A DNA stretch of 39,639 bases from JAWLCA01 sp050485905 (GTDB lineage: Bacteria > Pseudomonadota > Alphaproteobacteria > Rhodobacterales > Rhodobacteraceae), in the NCBI GenBank assembly GCA_050485905.1, contig JBJHCH010000019.1:1-39639 (forward strand), in the 5' to 3' direction. Below the pieces are notes generated by a model, which was given only the letters and a program-made list of their open reading frames with translations, did no database searches and had not been told where the DNA came from. Shown piece after piece: positions 1-8,764 of the stretch (positions within the stretch are counted from its first letter, which is position 1; each line of letters opens with the position of its first letter). The position numbers and the translations under genes are program-made.

Positions 1-2
1 GG

Positions 3-887
3 CTATACCGGATGCGCGCGCGGGAGAAGGGGCTGCGCTTCGCGGTGGATGTCGCACCCGAACTGACCCGCGCTCGGGTCGGCGACGTGCATCGCATCAC
101 CCAGATTTTGAACAACCTGCTGAGCAATGCGATCAAGTTCACCGAAACCGGCGCGGTGGAACTGACGGCTGGCATCGCAGACGACGGCGGGCTGCGCATC
201 GGCCTGCACGACACCGGAATCGGCATGAGCGAGGATCAGATCGCGCGGGTCTTTGACGAGTTCATTCAGGCCGACGCCAGCATCACCCGGCGCTATGGTG
301 GCACCGGGCTGGGCATGCCGATCGTGCGCCGGCTGACTGCGATGATGGGTGGCACGCTGGCGGTGGAGTCCGTGCCGGGCAGCGGCACGACCTTCACGAT
401 CGACCTGCCTTTGCCCGAGGCGGTGGTGGCGGATGCGGAAAAGCCGCGCGAGCCCGAATTGGTGCCGGGCGATCTGAGGGGGCTGCGCATCCTGATGGCC
501 GAGGACAACCGCACCAACCAGATGGTGGTAAAGGCGATGCTGAAGGGCAGCGACATCGACCTGACCATCGTCGCCAACGGCCGGCTGGCAGTCGATGCGG
601 CGGCGGGGGCCGATTTCGACCTGCTGCTGTTCGACGTCTCGATGCCAGAGATGGACGGCCCCAGCGCCCTGCGCCGCATCCTCTCCGACCGCGCCATGGC
701 CAACCGGCCAAGTCCGCCCGCGATTGCGCTGACGGCGAATGTCATGGCGCATCAGGTGGCCGAATATCACGCCGCCGGTTTCCGGGATCATCTGGCAAAG
801 CCGGTGCGCCGCGCCGACCTTCTGGACCGGATCGCCGAGGCGACCGGTCGCGCGCCCCGAACCGCGCCCCAGGCGGCCGCAAGCTGA
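3..887 (+). CDS. Hybrid sensor histidine kinase, C-terminal part (5' end outside window)
   Basis: The reading frame is open from the window edge, so the gene starts upstream and the sensor and phosphoacceptor-histidine domains are not visible. What is present is a GHKL ATPase domain with an N box (NNLLSNAIKFT), a G1 box (DTGIGMS) and a G2 box (GGTGLGM). A receiver domain follows, with an acidic pair (AEDN), a phospho-acceptor Asp encoded at 633-635 (LFDVSMPEMDG), a Thr in ALTAN and a Lys in LAKPVRR. This is the architecture of a hybrid kinase that passes phosphate from His to an attached Asp and usually on to an Hpt protein. Its signal and partner cannot be told from this fragment. The stop lies 85 bp before purQ, with no sign of coupling to it. 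Confidence 0.9.
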   Translation, partial: LYRMRAREKGLRFAVDVAPELTRARVGDVHRITQILNNLLSNAIKFTETGAVELTAGIADDGGLRIGLHDTGIGMSEDQIARVFDEFIQADASITRRYGGTGLGMPIVRRLTAMMGGTLAVESVPGSGTTFTIDLPLPEAVVADAEKPREPELVPGDLRGLRILMAEDNRTNQMVVKAMLKGSDIDLTIVANGRLAVDAAAGADFDLLLFDVSMPEMDGPSALRRILSDRAMANRPSPPAIALTANVMAHQVAEYHAAGFRDHLAKPVRRADLLDRIAEATGRAPRTAPQAAAS

Positions 888-972
888 ACCGCGAACGCGC
901 TGCGCCGGGACTGGAATGCGGCGGCAAGCTGCGCTATGCGTCGCCCAGCCCCCCAGTGCCGGAACCCCGCCG

Positions 973-1641
973 ATGAAAGCTGCCGTCCTCACCTTTCCCG
1001 GATCGAACTGCGACCGTGATCTCGCCGTGGCGCTGACCGCCGCCGGCGCCGATGTGGTGCGGGTCTGGCACAAGGACAGTGCCCTGCCTGATGGAACCGA
1101 CCTTGTCGGAATCCCCGGCGGCTTTTCCTTCGGCGACTATCTGCGCTGCGGCGCCATCGCGGCCCGCTCGCCCATCGCGCGGGCGGTGATCGACCATGCC
1201 GAACGCGGCGGTTATGTGCTGGGCATCTGCAACGGCTTTCAGGTGCTGACCGAGACCGGGCTGCTGCCCGGCACCCTGATGCGCAACGCCGGAATCCGCT
1301 TCGTCTGTCGGCCCGTTGGCCTGCGGGTGGCGACGGCGGACAGCGCCTTCACCGGCGACTGGGCGGCGGGCGACCGCGTGACGTTCCCGGTTGCGCATCA
1401 CGACGGCAACTATGCCGCCGATGCAGAACTTCTTGCCCGGCTGCGGGACGAGGATCGCATCGCCTTCACCTATCTCGACAACCCCAATGGCTCAGCCGGC
1501 GACATCGCCGGTGTGCTGTCGGCCAATCGCCGCGTTCTGGGGATGATGCCGCACCCGGAGCGCGTGATCGATCCGGTGCTTGGCGGGTCCGACGGCGCCG
1601 TGCTGTTCCGCGGGCTGATGGCGGCGATGGTGGCGGCCTGA
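973..1641 (+). CDS. purQ: Phosphoribosylformylglycinamidine synthase subunit PurQ
   Basis: Encodes 222 residues, the usual length of the stand-alone glutaminase subunit of FGAM synthase in organisms with separate PurS, PurQ and PurL. It hydrolyses glutamine and channels ammonia to PurL in the fourth step of purine synthesis, in the cytoplasm. The class I amidotransferase triad is visible: Cys86 in GICNGFQ, and His194 and Glu196 in MPHPERV. The ATG at 973 begins MKAAVLTFPGSNCD, the family's conserved N-terminus. The frame is open further upstream, but that part has no homologous character. No good ribosome binding site is seen. purS and purL are not in the window downstream; purS may lie elsewhere. 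Confidence 0.97.
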   Translation: MKAAVLTFPGSNCDRDLAVALTAAGADVVRVWHKDSALPDGTDLVGIPGGFSFGDYLRCGAIAARSPIARAVIDHAERGGYVLGICNGFQVLTETGLLPGTLMRNAGIRFVCRPVGLRVATADSAFTGDWAAGDRVTFPVAHHDGNYAADAELLARLRDEDRIAFTYLDNPNGSAGDIAGVLSANRRVLGMMPHPERVIDPVLGGSDGAVLFRGLMAAMVAA

Positions 1642-1693
1642 TCCGGGCCGCCATGCGGCTTGAGGCGAGGCGCGCGGGGCTGTATCGTTGGGC

Positions 1694-3496
1694 ATGACTT
1701 CGACCGATCACAGCCGGCCGTCGCGTCCCAGCGGCGGCACGCATGACGTGGAGGTGCCGTCCGGCGACGGGCGGAGCCTGTCGTGGCGCATGCGCAGCGT
1801 GATCCTCGTGCTGATCCTGGTCGCCGTCGGCGTCGTCTGGTTCGCCAACTCCTGGCTGACCGAACGCTTTACCGAAACCACGCGGAACCGCGCCGAGCTT
1901 CGGCTGGCGCTCTATTCCGGCAACATCGTGTCAGAGCTGCAGCGCAACTCGGTTGTGCCGCTGCTGCTGGCCCGTGACCCCGAACTGATCAACGCGCTTC
2001 GGGCCGAGGATTTCTCGCGTACCTCGCAGCGGCTGATCTCGTTCCAGTCCGAAATCGGCGCCGCATCGATCCTGCTGTTGGACGGGTCGGGGCGCACCGT
2101 CGCCGCGACCGACCGCAACCAGCTCGGCACAAACCACCGGCAGGACAGCTATTTCGTGGAGGCGCAACGCGCGAGTGACACGGTCTTCACCGTGGCGCGG
2201 CGCGAAAGCGGTGGCTACGAATACACATTTGCGCGGGCGGTCATCGCCGACAACCGGGTGATCGGGGTCGTCGCGGTCGAGGTCGATCTGCTGAAATACG
2301 AACGCGCCTGGGCCGGGTTCGATACCGCCGTGGCGCTGACCGACAGCGAAGGCAACATCATCCTGTCCACCGAACCGCGCTGGCGCGGCTATACCGTGGC
2401 CGAGGCGCTGGCGGTGCGCGACGCCCCCAGCGCGATCCAGCAGGCGCTGCGCGCCTCGGCGCATTGGACGCAGGACCGGCCCGACGCCTATCTGAGCGGC
2501 GAGGCGGTGATGCGCAGCGAAACCCGCATCCCGTTCCACGGCTGGCGGCTGGTGTCGTTCACCAAGTATGATTCGGTGCGCGAGCGCGTGAACGGCGTGC
2601 TGGCGCTGGTGATCATGGGCTTTGCGATGCTTCTGGCGCTGGCCTTCTACCTGCTCTCACGCCGGGCCTGGTCGCAGTCGGCGCTGTTCCAGCAGGAATC
2701 GGCGGAACTGCGCCTTCTGAACGCCCGGCTGCAGCGCGAAATCGCCGAGCGGGAAAAGGCGCAGAAGGATCTGGCGGTGGCCGAGCAGACGCTCGCGCAA
2801 TCCTCCAAGCTGGCGATCCTGGGCGAGATGTCGGCATCCGTCAGCCATGAGTTGAATCAGCCGCTTGCGGCGATGAAGACCTATCTGGCCGGCGCCCGTC
2901 TTCTGCTGCAGCGCCGCCGCCCTGACGAGGCGCTGTCATCGTTCCACCGCATCGACGACCTGATCGAGCGGATGGGGGCGATCACCAAGCAGTTGAAGTC
3001 CTATGCCCGCAAGGGCGGCGAGGCGTTCGAGCCGGTGGACCTGCGCGCCTGCCTGTCCTCGGCGCTGGCGATGATGGAGCCGCAGTTCAAGGCCCGGTCG
3101 GTGCGCATCACCCGCAGTCTGCCACGCCAGCCGGTGATCGTGCAGGCCGACCGGCTGCGTCTGGAGCAGGTGATCATCAATCTGCTGCGCAACGCGGTCG
3201 ACGCGACCAATGGAACCCAAACGCCCCAGATCGAGTTGATGATCAGTCAGGGCGAAACCGCGACCCTGACGGTGCGCGACAATGGGCACGGGATAGAGAA
3301 TATCGAGAAGATGTTCGAACCCTTCTACACGACCAAGGCGCCGGGCGAGGGGGTTGGCCTCGGCCTGGCGATCTCGTCCGGGATCGTCAACGATCTGGGT
3401 GGCCGGTTGACCGCGCGCAATGGTGATGGCGGTGGGGCTGTCTTCGAGTTGCAACTGCCGCTATGGGGCGGCTCTTCCGCGCAGGCAGCCGAGTGA
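1694..3496 (+). CDS. dctB: DctB-type sensor histidine kinase
   Basis: About 600 residues when started at ATG 1694 (a TTG at 1688 is also in frame). The order is a short cytoplasmic N-terminus, a membrane segment near residues 33-55, a periplasmic Cache/PAS-like sensor of about 240 residues, a second membrane segment near residues 305-325, a coiled-coil linker (REIAEREKAQKDLA), the H box with His385 (SVSHELNQPLAAM) and a GHKL ATPase domain (NLLRNAVDA, DNGHGI, GVGLGLAIS). This matches DctB, which senses C4-dicarboxylates and phosphorylates DctD. The gene ends 6 bp before the regulator, so the two form an operon. No dicarboxylate transporter is adjacent, so the ligand is inferred from family only. 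Confidence 0.88.
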   Translation: MTSTDHSRPSRPSGGTHDVEVPSGDGRSLSWRMRSVILVLILVAVGVVWFANSWLTERFTETTRNRAELRLALYSGNIVSELQRNSVVPLLLARDPELINALRAEDFSRTSQRLISFQSEIGAASILLLDGSGRTVAATDRNQLGTNHRQDSYFVEAQRASDTVFTVARRESGGYEYTFARAVIADNRVIGVVAVEVDLLKYERAWAGFDTAVALTDSEGNIILSTEPRWRGYTVAEALAVRDAPSAIQQALRASAHWTQDRPDAYLSGEAVMRSETRIPFHGWRLVSFTKYDSVRERVNGVLALVIMGFAMLLALAFYLLSRRAWSQSALFQQESAELRLLNARLQREIAEREKAQKDLAVAEQTLAQSSKLAILGEMSASVSHELNQPLAAMKTYLAGARLLLQRRRPDEALSSFHRIDDLIERMGAITKQLKSYARKGGEAFEPVDLRACLSSALAMMEPQFKARSVRITRSLPRQPVIVQADRLRLEQVIINLLRNAVDATNGTQTPQIELMISQGETATLTVRDNGHGIENIEKMFEPFYTTKAPGEGVGLGLAISSGIVNDLGGRLTARNGDGGGAVFELQLPLWGGSSAQAAE

Positions 3497-3502
3497 GGGG
3501 AA

Positions 3503-4834
3503 ATGGGTCGGTCTATGAAAGTTGCGATCGTCGATGACGAACAGGACATGCGCCAGTCGATCAGCCAGTGGCTGGCACTGTCGGGGTTCGAGACCGAATC
3601 CTTCGCCAGCGCCGAGGACGCGCTGAAGGCACTGTCGCCGGATTTTCCCGGTGTTGTGGTCAGCGACATCCGGATGCCGGGCATGGACGGCATGGCCTTC
3701 CTGAAGCGGGTGATGAGCGTGGATTCCGGCCTGCCGGTCATCATGATCACCGGCCACGGCGACGTGCCGATGGCGGTGGAGGCGATGCGGCTGGGGGCCT
3801 ACGACTTTCTTGAAAAGCCCTTCAACCCCGACCGGATGACCGAACTGGCCAAGAAGGCATCGACCGCCCGGCGCCTGACGCTGGACAACCGGGCATTGCG
3901 CCGCGAACTGTCCGACGGATCGGTCCTGATGAAGAAGCTGATTGGATCGTCCGCGCCGATGGAGCGCCTGCGCGAGGATATCCTCGACCTCGGCCAGGCC
4001 GATGGCCATGTGCTGATCGACGGCGAGACGGGCACGGGCAAGACGCTGGTCGCCCATGCATTGCATGCGGTCGGCCCGCGCGCGGGCAAGAAGTTCACCG
4101 TGATCTCCTGCGCCGCGTTTTCCGAGGATCAACTGTCCGCGCGGGTCTTTGGCCCTGCGGGCGAGGGCGACCCGATCCCGCTGGTCGAGGAGGCGCGCGG
4201 CGGCACGCTCTGTCTCGAAGATATCGAGGCGCTGAGCCAGCCGCTTCAGGCACGGTTGCTGACCCTGATCAACGACCAGGGCAGCCCGCCGGAAACCCGG
4301 ATCATCGCCATCTGCAACGAACACGCCCAGGGCCGTACGCTGGAGGATGCGCTGCGCCCGGACCTCTATTACCGGCTTGCCGCGCTGAAGATCACCCTGC
4401 CGCCGCTGCGGTCGCGGGGCGAGGATGTGCTGACCCTGTTCACCCGGATGGTCGAGCAGTTCGCCGAGGAATACGGCTGCGACGCGCCCGAGGTCACCGC
4501 GCAGGAAGCTGCGCAACTGCTGCAGGCCCCCTGGCCGGGGAACGTGCGCCAGCTCATCAACATCGCCGAACGCGCCGTGCTCCAGAACCGCCGTGGGTCG
4601 GGTTCCATCGCCTCGCTGCTGATGGCCGACAACGAGGCTGCGGGGCCTGCGATGACGACCGAGGGCAAGCCGCTGAAGGAATATGTCGAGGCGTTCGAGC
4701 GCATGCTGATCGACAACACCATGCGCCGGCACAAGGGGGCGATCACCTCGGTGATGGAAGAGCTTTGCCTGCCGCGCCGCACGCTGAACGAGAAGATGGC
4801 GAAATACGGCCTTACCCGGGCGGACTACCTCTGA
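3503..4834 (+). CDS. dctD: DctD-like response regulator with AAA+ domain, lacking GAFTGA
   Basis: Encodes 443 residues: a receiver domain with phospho-acceptor Asp55 (VSDIRMPGMDG), a linker, an AAA+ ATPase with Walker A GETGTGKT (residues 174-181), and a C-terminal Fis-type helix-turn-helix. It is the partner of the upstream DctB. Two features are odd. The L1 loop that carries GAFTGA, needed to contact sigma-54, is missing; the place reads VFGPAGEGDPIPLVEEARGG. The Walker B acidic pair is reversed, LEDI (Glu239-Asp240) where the family has LDEI. The arginine-finger region (DLYYRL) is kept. Regulators of this kind, such as Rhodobacter capsulatus NtrC, act with sigma-70. The start is uncertain: GAGGGG is only 2 bp from ATG 3503 and 14 bp from ATG 3515, where MKVAIVDDE begins. 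Confidence 0.88.
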   Translation: MGRSMKVAIVDDEQDMRQSISQWLALSGFETESFASAEDALKALSPDFPGVVVSDIRMPGMDGMAFLKRVMSVDSGLPVIMITGHGDVPMAVEAMRLGAYDFLEKPFNPDRMTELAKKASTARRLTLDNRALRRELSDGSVLMKKLIGSSAPMERLREDILDLGQADGHVLIDGETGTGKTLVAHALHAVGPRAGKKFTVISCAAFSEDQLSARVFGPAGEGDPIPLVEEARGGTLCLEDIEALSQPLQARLLTLINDQGSPPETRIIAICNEHAQGRTLEDALRPDLYYRLAALKITLPPLRSRGEDVLTLFTRMVEQFAEEYGCDAPEVTAQEAAQLLQAPWPGNVRQLINIAERAVLQNRRGSGSIASLLMADNEAAGPAMTTEGKPLKEYVEAFERMLIDNTMRRHKGAITSVMEELCLPRRTLNEKMAKYGLTRADYL

Positions 4835-5280
4835 TTGTATCCCTCTGCCCGCCGACCCGAAAGAATCCGATTGTAATTTCCTGCCGCTGACCGCTAATGT
4901 CGGCGAACGTGGTGACGCGTCCGCCGTCCGGTTGGGCTCATCACATCAGTTTCGCTCTTGACGGTGCGGCTCGGGTCATAAGCCTGACGTCCTGCCGTCG
5001 AAGGGAAAGGGCCGAAGGGCCGCAGGACCTCCCCGTGATGCCCGAATGGGCCGGGGCTTTGAATTGGGTGACCGCCCCCGGGTGGTTTATCCGGGATCTA
5101 GAACCGCGATGAGTTGCACAGCGATTTTCGGGACGGCAGGGCGGCGCGATGCGCCCGTTCTCAACGTCGTTCCGGTCGCGCGCTGTCCCGCCGTCGCCCA
5201 TGACACACACCCCCCGCAGCCGTTCCGCACCGCCGGGCTTGCCCCGGCCGCGCCCCGTTGCGCGGGTGGAAAGAGAGACT
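4835..5280 (+). other. 446-bp gene-free leader upstream of rne
   Basis: No convincing gene is found here; the short open frames lack RBS and family features. The length suggests a long 5' untranslated leader for rne, as RNase E genes in enterobacteria are autoregulated through such leaders. Possible but weak promoter matches are TTGTAA at 4871-4876 with TAATGT at 4895-4900 (18-bp spacer), and TTGACG at 4958-4963 without a good -10. Several GC-rich self-complementary stretches lie at about 5000-5100, for example CCCGG and CCGGG arms flanking GTGGTTTAT. The RBS-like GGAAAGAGAG sits just before the rne ATG. Confidence 0.45.
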
Positions 5281-7863
5281 ATGGCAAAGAAAATGCTGAT
5301 CGACGCCACGCATGCGGAAGAAACCCGCGTCGTGGTGGTGGATGGAAACCGCGTCGAGGAATTTGATTTCGAGACAGCCGCCAGGCGCCAGCTTGCCGGC
5401 AACATCTATCTGGCCAAGGTGACGCGGGTCGAACCCTCGCTTCAGGCGGCCTTTGTGGACTATGGCGGCAACCGCCACGGCTTCCTCGCCTTTTCCGAGA
5501 TCCATCCGGATTACTACCAGATCCCCGTGGCCGACCGTAAGGCGCTGCTGGAAGAAGAGCGCGCCTATGCCCGCGCTGAGGAAGAGGACGAGGCGCGCCC
5601 GCGTCGTGGCCGCCGCCGCTCTGCCCCCAAGGCAGAGGCCGCCGATACCGATGCCGACGTGGTGACCGCAGAGGCGCCGGCGACGATCCCCGGCATGGAT
5701 GTCGTCGATCTGGGCGAGGATGAGGGTGAGGCCGACGATCTGACCACCGCGGATGAGGCGCCGCCCGCCCGCGACCGCGCCGAGGAGGCGAAAGCCCCCG
5801 AACAGAACGGCGACGAGCCGCGCGCCTATGCCGCCGTGGATCACGCCGCCGAGATCGACGACGAGATCGAATCCATCGCCGACGAGGATGTGACCGAAGA
5901 GATCCGCGCCCCCCGCAAGCCGCGGGCGCGGAAATACAAGATCCAGGAGGTCATCAAGGTCCGCCAGATCATGCTGGTGCAGGTGGTGAAGGAGGAGCGC
6001 GGCAACAAGGGTGCTGCGCTGACCACCTACCTCAGCCTCGCCGGGCGCTACTGCGTGCTGATGCCCAACACCGCGCGCGGCGGCGGGATCAGCCGCAAGA
6101 TCACCAATGCCGCCGACCGCAAGAAGCTGAAGGAGATCGCATCCGAGATCGAGGTGCCGGAAGGCGCCGGCCTGATCGTCCGCACCGCCGGGGCGCAGCG
6201 CACCAAGACCGAGATCAAGCGCGACTACGAATACCTGCAGCGGCTGTGGGACCAGATCCGCGACCTGACGCTGAAATCCATCGCGCCCGCGCCGATCTAC
6301 GAAGAGGGCAACCTGATCAAGCGGTCGATCCGCGATCTTTACAGCCGCGAGATCGACGAGGTGCTGGTCGAGGGCGCCGAGGGCTACCGCGTGGCCAAGG
6401 ACTTCATGAAGATGATCATGCCGTCCCACGCCAAGAACGTGAAGCTGCACGCCGACCAGCAGCCGCTCTTCGCCCGCTATCAGGTGGAAAGCTATCTGTC
6501 GTCGATGTTCAACCCGACGGTGCAGCTGAAATCCGGCGGCTACATCGTGATCGGCGTGACCGAGGCGCTGGTGGCGATCGACGTGAACTCCGGCCGGGCG
6601 ACCAAGGAAGGCTCGATCGAGGAGACGGCGGTCAAGACCAACCTTGAAGCCGCCGAGGAGATCGCCCGCCAGTTGCGCCTGCGCGACCTGGCCGGGCTGA
6701 TCGTGATCGACTTCATCGACATGGAAGAGCGCAAGAACAACGCCGCCGTCGAGAAGAAGCTGAAGGACAAGCTGAAGACCGACCGCGCGCGCATCCAGAT
6801 CGGCCGCATCTCGGGTTTTGGCCTGCTGGAGATGAGCCGCCAGCGGCTGCGGCCGGGGATGCTCGAATCCACCACCCAGCCCTGCCCGCATTGCCACGGC
6901 ACCGGGCTGATCCGGTCGGATGACAGCCATGGCCTGTCGATCCTGCGCCAGATCGAGGAGGAGGGCACCCGCAAACGCTCGCGCGAGGTGCTGCTGAAGG
7001 CGCCGGTGGGCGTGGTCAACTTCCTGATGAACCAGAAGCGCGAGCATATCGCCGGGATCGAGGCGCGCTACGGCATGGCGGTGCGGATCGAGGCCGACCC
7101 GATGCTGGTCAGCCCCGATTTCGTGCTGGAGAAGTTCAAGACCGCGACCCGCGTGGTGGCCGAACTGCCGTCGCCCGTGGTGTCGATCGACACCTCCGCC
7201 ATGCCCGAGGCCGAGGAGATCGTGGAGGAGGATGAAGACGACGCCGTGGCCGAGGACGAGGCCGCCGAAAGCGACGCTGGCACCGGCGATGGGGGCGATG
7301 CGGGTGATGGCGGACGCAAGCGCCGCCGCCGCCGCCGCCGCCGGCGTGGCGGGTCCGACAGGTCTGACGGCCCGACGGACACGAGTGACGCGGCCTCTGA
7401 CGAGGATGCGGCACCCGCCGCGGAAGAACCCGTCGCGGCAGAAGCCGCCGAGTCTGTGGCCGAAGAGGTAGCCGAGGCCAAGCCCGCCAAGCGCAGCCGC
7501 ACCCGTCGCGGACGTGGCGCAAAGGCTGCCGAGGCGGCAGAGACCCCGGCCGAGGAGGACGAGGCGAAGGCTGCGGAACCGGCCGCCGAGGAACCGGCCG
7601 CAGAACCCGCTGCAGAGCCGGTTGCCGAGGAACCGGCCCCGGCCAAGCCCCGGCGCACGCGGAAGCCGAAGGCGAAACCCGCCGAGGCGGCAGAGACCGT
7701 CGCTGCGGCGCCTGAGCCCGCGGAGCCGGAACCTGCGCCGGAACCGGAGCCAGAACCTCAGGTGGAGACGGTTGGCGCCGAGACCGCGGCCGAGGAACCC
7801 GCCGCCGAGGCCGAGGAGTCCAAGCCCCGCCGGCGCGGCTGGTGGTCGATCGGACGTGGTTGA
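5281..7863 (+). CDS. rne: Ribonuclease E
   Basis: Encodes 860 residues, the endonuclease that starts mRNA decay and processes rRNA and tRNA precursors, and organises the degradosome. The S1 domain begins near residue 38 (GNIYLAKVTRVEPSLQAAFVD) and is interrupted by a charged, low-complexity insert at about residues 95-217 before resuming at YKIQEVIKVRQ. Catalytic aspartates are Asp434 (VAIDVNSG) and Asp477 (IVIDFIDM). The zinc-link is Cys535-Pro-His-Cys538. After about residue 640 the protein is a disordered scaffold with an arginine tract and Ala/Glu/Pro-rich repeats, the place where degradosome partners bind in other species. ATG 5281 is chosen because MAKKMLIDATHAEETRV is the family N-terminus and GGAAAGAGAG precedes it; the frame is open upstream without homology. 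Confidence 0.97.
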   Translation: MAKKMLIDATHAEETRVVVVDGNRVEEFDFETAARRQLAGNIYLAKVTRVEPSLQAAFVDYGGNRHGFLAFSEIHPDYYQIPVADRKALLEEERAYARAEEEDEARPRRGRRRSAPKAEAADTDADVVTAEAPATIPGMDVVDLGEDEGEADDLTTADEAPPARDRAEEAKAPEQNGDEPRAYAAVDHAAEIDDEIESIADEDVTEEIRAPRKPRARKYKIQEVIKVRQIMLVQVVKEERGNKGAALTTYLSLAGRYCVLMPNTARGGGISRKITNAADRKKLKEIASEIEVPEGAGLIVRTAGAQRTKTEIKRDYEYLQRLWDQIRDLTLKSIAPAPIYEEGNLIKRSIRDLYSREIDEVLVEGAEGYRVAKDFMKMIMPSHAKNVKLHADQQPLFARYQVESYLSSMFNPTVQLKSGGYIVIGVTEALVAIDVNSGRATKEGSIEETAVKTNLEAAEEIARQLRLRDLAGLIVIDFIDMEERKNNAAVEKKLKDKLKTDRARIQIGRISGFGLLEMSRQRLRPGMLESTTQPCPHCHGTGLIRSDDSHGLSILRQIEEEGTRKRSREVLLKAPVGVVNFLMNQKREHIAGIEARYGMAVRIEADPMLVSPDFVLEKFKTATRVVAELPSPVVSIDTSAMPEAEEIVEEDEDDAVAEDEAAESDAGTGDGGDAGDGGRKRRRRRRRRRGGSDRSDGPTDTSDAASDEDAAPAAEEPVAAEAAESVAEEVAEAKPAKRSRTRRGRGAKAAEAAETPAEEDEAKAAEPAAEEPAAEPAAEPVAEEPAPAKPRRTRKPKAKPAEAAETVAAAPEPAEPEPAPEPEPEPQVETVGAETAAEEPAAEAEESKPRRRGWWSIGRG
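7321..7341 (+). repeat. (CGC)7 trinucleotide run inside rne
   Basis: Seven consecutive CGC codons followed by CGG and CGT encode nine arginines in the RNase E C-terminal scaffold. The arginine tract resembles the RNA-binding arginine-rich segment of the family. The uniform codon choice makes the site prone to slippage. Confidence 0.7.
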
Positions 7864-7871
7864 ACGACTTG

Positions 7872-7903
7872 GCCCCCGGCAGGCATGGCTTGCGGGGGGC
7901 TGT
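7872..7903 (+). terminator. Probable rne terminator stem-loop
   Basis: Eight bases after the rne stop, GCCCCCGGCA (7872-7881) pairs with TGCGGGGGGC (7891-7900) with one mismatch around a 9-base loop. Only TGTT follows, so the U tract is poor. It sits between rne and ccdA, so some transcription may continue into ccdA. Confidence 0.5.
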
Positions 7904-7986
7904 TCCCCTCGGGCACGCGAACGTGACGCGGTGTCCGGTGACTCTGCCCGCCCGGCCGCTTAGTTCAGGTCGAACGCGGGGTTACG

Positions 7987-8739
7987 ATGTTCGGAATTGA
8001 CCTGATCGACGCCGGGATGCTGCCCGCCATGACCGTGGCGTTGCTGGCGGGCGTGCTGTCGTTCCTCAGCCCCTGCGTGCTGCCCATCGTGCCGCCCTAT
8101 CTGGCCTATATGGGCGGGATCTCCATGGCAGAGTTCACCGGGCAGGGCACCCGGCGCAGGCGGGCGCTGCTGCCGGCCACGTTCTTTGTGCTGGGCTTGT
8201 CCACGGTGTTCCTGATCCTGGGCTTCACCGCCTCGGCCTTCGGGATGTTCTTCCTGCGAAATCAAGAGCTTTTCGCCCAGGTCGCCGGGGTTGTGGTGAT
8301 CGTCTTCGGGCTGCATTTCGTGGGCGTCTTCCGCATCCCGATCCTGGACCGAGAGGCGCGGCTGGATGCGGGCGACCGGGGCGGATCGGCCTTTGGCGCC
8401 TATGTGCTGGGCCTCGCATTCGCCTTTGGCTGGACGCCCTGCATCGGCCCGCAACTGGGCGCGATCCTGTCGCTGGCGGCCACGGAATCCTCGGTCAGCC
8501 GGGGCACCACGCTGCTGGGCGTCTATGCCGTGGGGCTGGGCCTGCCGTTCCTGCTGGCGGCGGTCTTCGTCGATCGCTCCATGGCGCTGATGAACCGCCT
8601 GAAAAAGCACATGAAAACCATCGAGCGTGCGATGGGCGCGCTGCTACTGGTGGTGGGCGTGGCGCTGGTGACCGGCGCCTTCACCGACTTTTCCTGGTGG
8701 CTGCTGGAGACGTTCCCGGCGCTGGCCACGCTGGGCTGA
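7987..8739 (+). CDS. ccdA: CcdA-type cytochrome c biogenesis / thiol-reduction membrane protein
   Basis: Encodes 250 residues with about six membrane segments. CcdA passes electrons from cytoplasmic thioredoxin across the inner membrane to periplasmic thioredoxin-like proteins that keep apocytochrome c cysteines reduced. The two active cysteines are Cys30 in LSPCVLPIVPPYLAYM and Cys152 in WTPCIGPQLGAIL, each in the family's proline-containing context. The length matches the short CcdA family rather than full DsbD. It stands alone between rne and a convergent oxidoreductase gene; cytochrome c maturation genes are not adjacent. A nearby GGGG before ATG 7987 is a modest RBS. Confidence 0.93.
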   Translation: MFGIDLIDAGMLPAMTVALLAGVLSFLSPCVLPIVPPYLAYMGGISMAEFTGQGTRRRRALLPATFFVLGLSTVFLILGFTASAFGMFFLRNQELFAQVAGVVVIVFGLHFVGVFRIPILDREARLDAGDRGGSAFGAYVLGLAFAFGWTPCIGPQLGAILSLAATESSVSRGTTLLGVYAVGLGLPFLLAAVFVDRSMALMNRLKKHMKTIERAMGALLLVVGVALVTGAFTDFSWWLLETFPALATLG

Positions 8740-8764
8740 GACGGGCCTCTAGCTTGTTGTTTTC

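Noticed and set aside
4897..5112. A 71-residue open frame in the rne leader
   Set aside because: No ribosome binding site, no recognisable domain, and unusual composition; more likely leader RNA.
5149..5280. In-frame extension of rne upstream of ATG 5281
   Set aside because: The extra residues are Pro/Arg/Ser-rich with no RNase E similarity, and the RBS-like GGAAAGAGAG lies directly before 5281.
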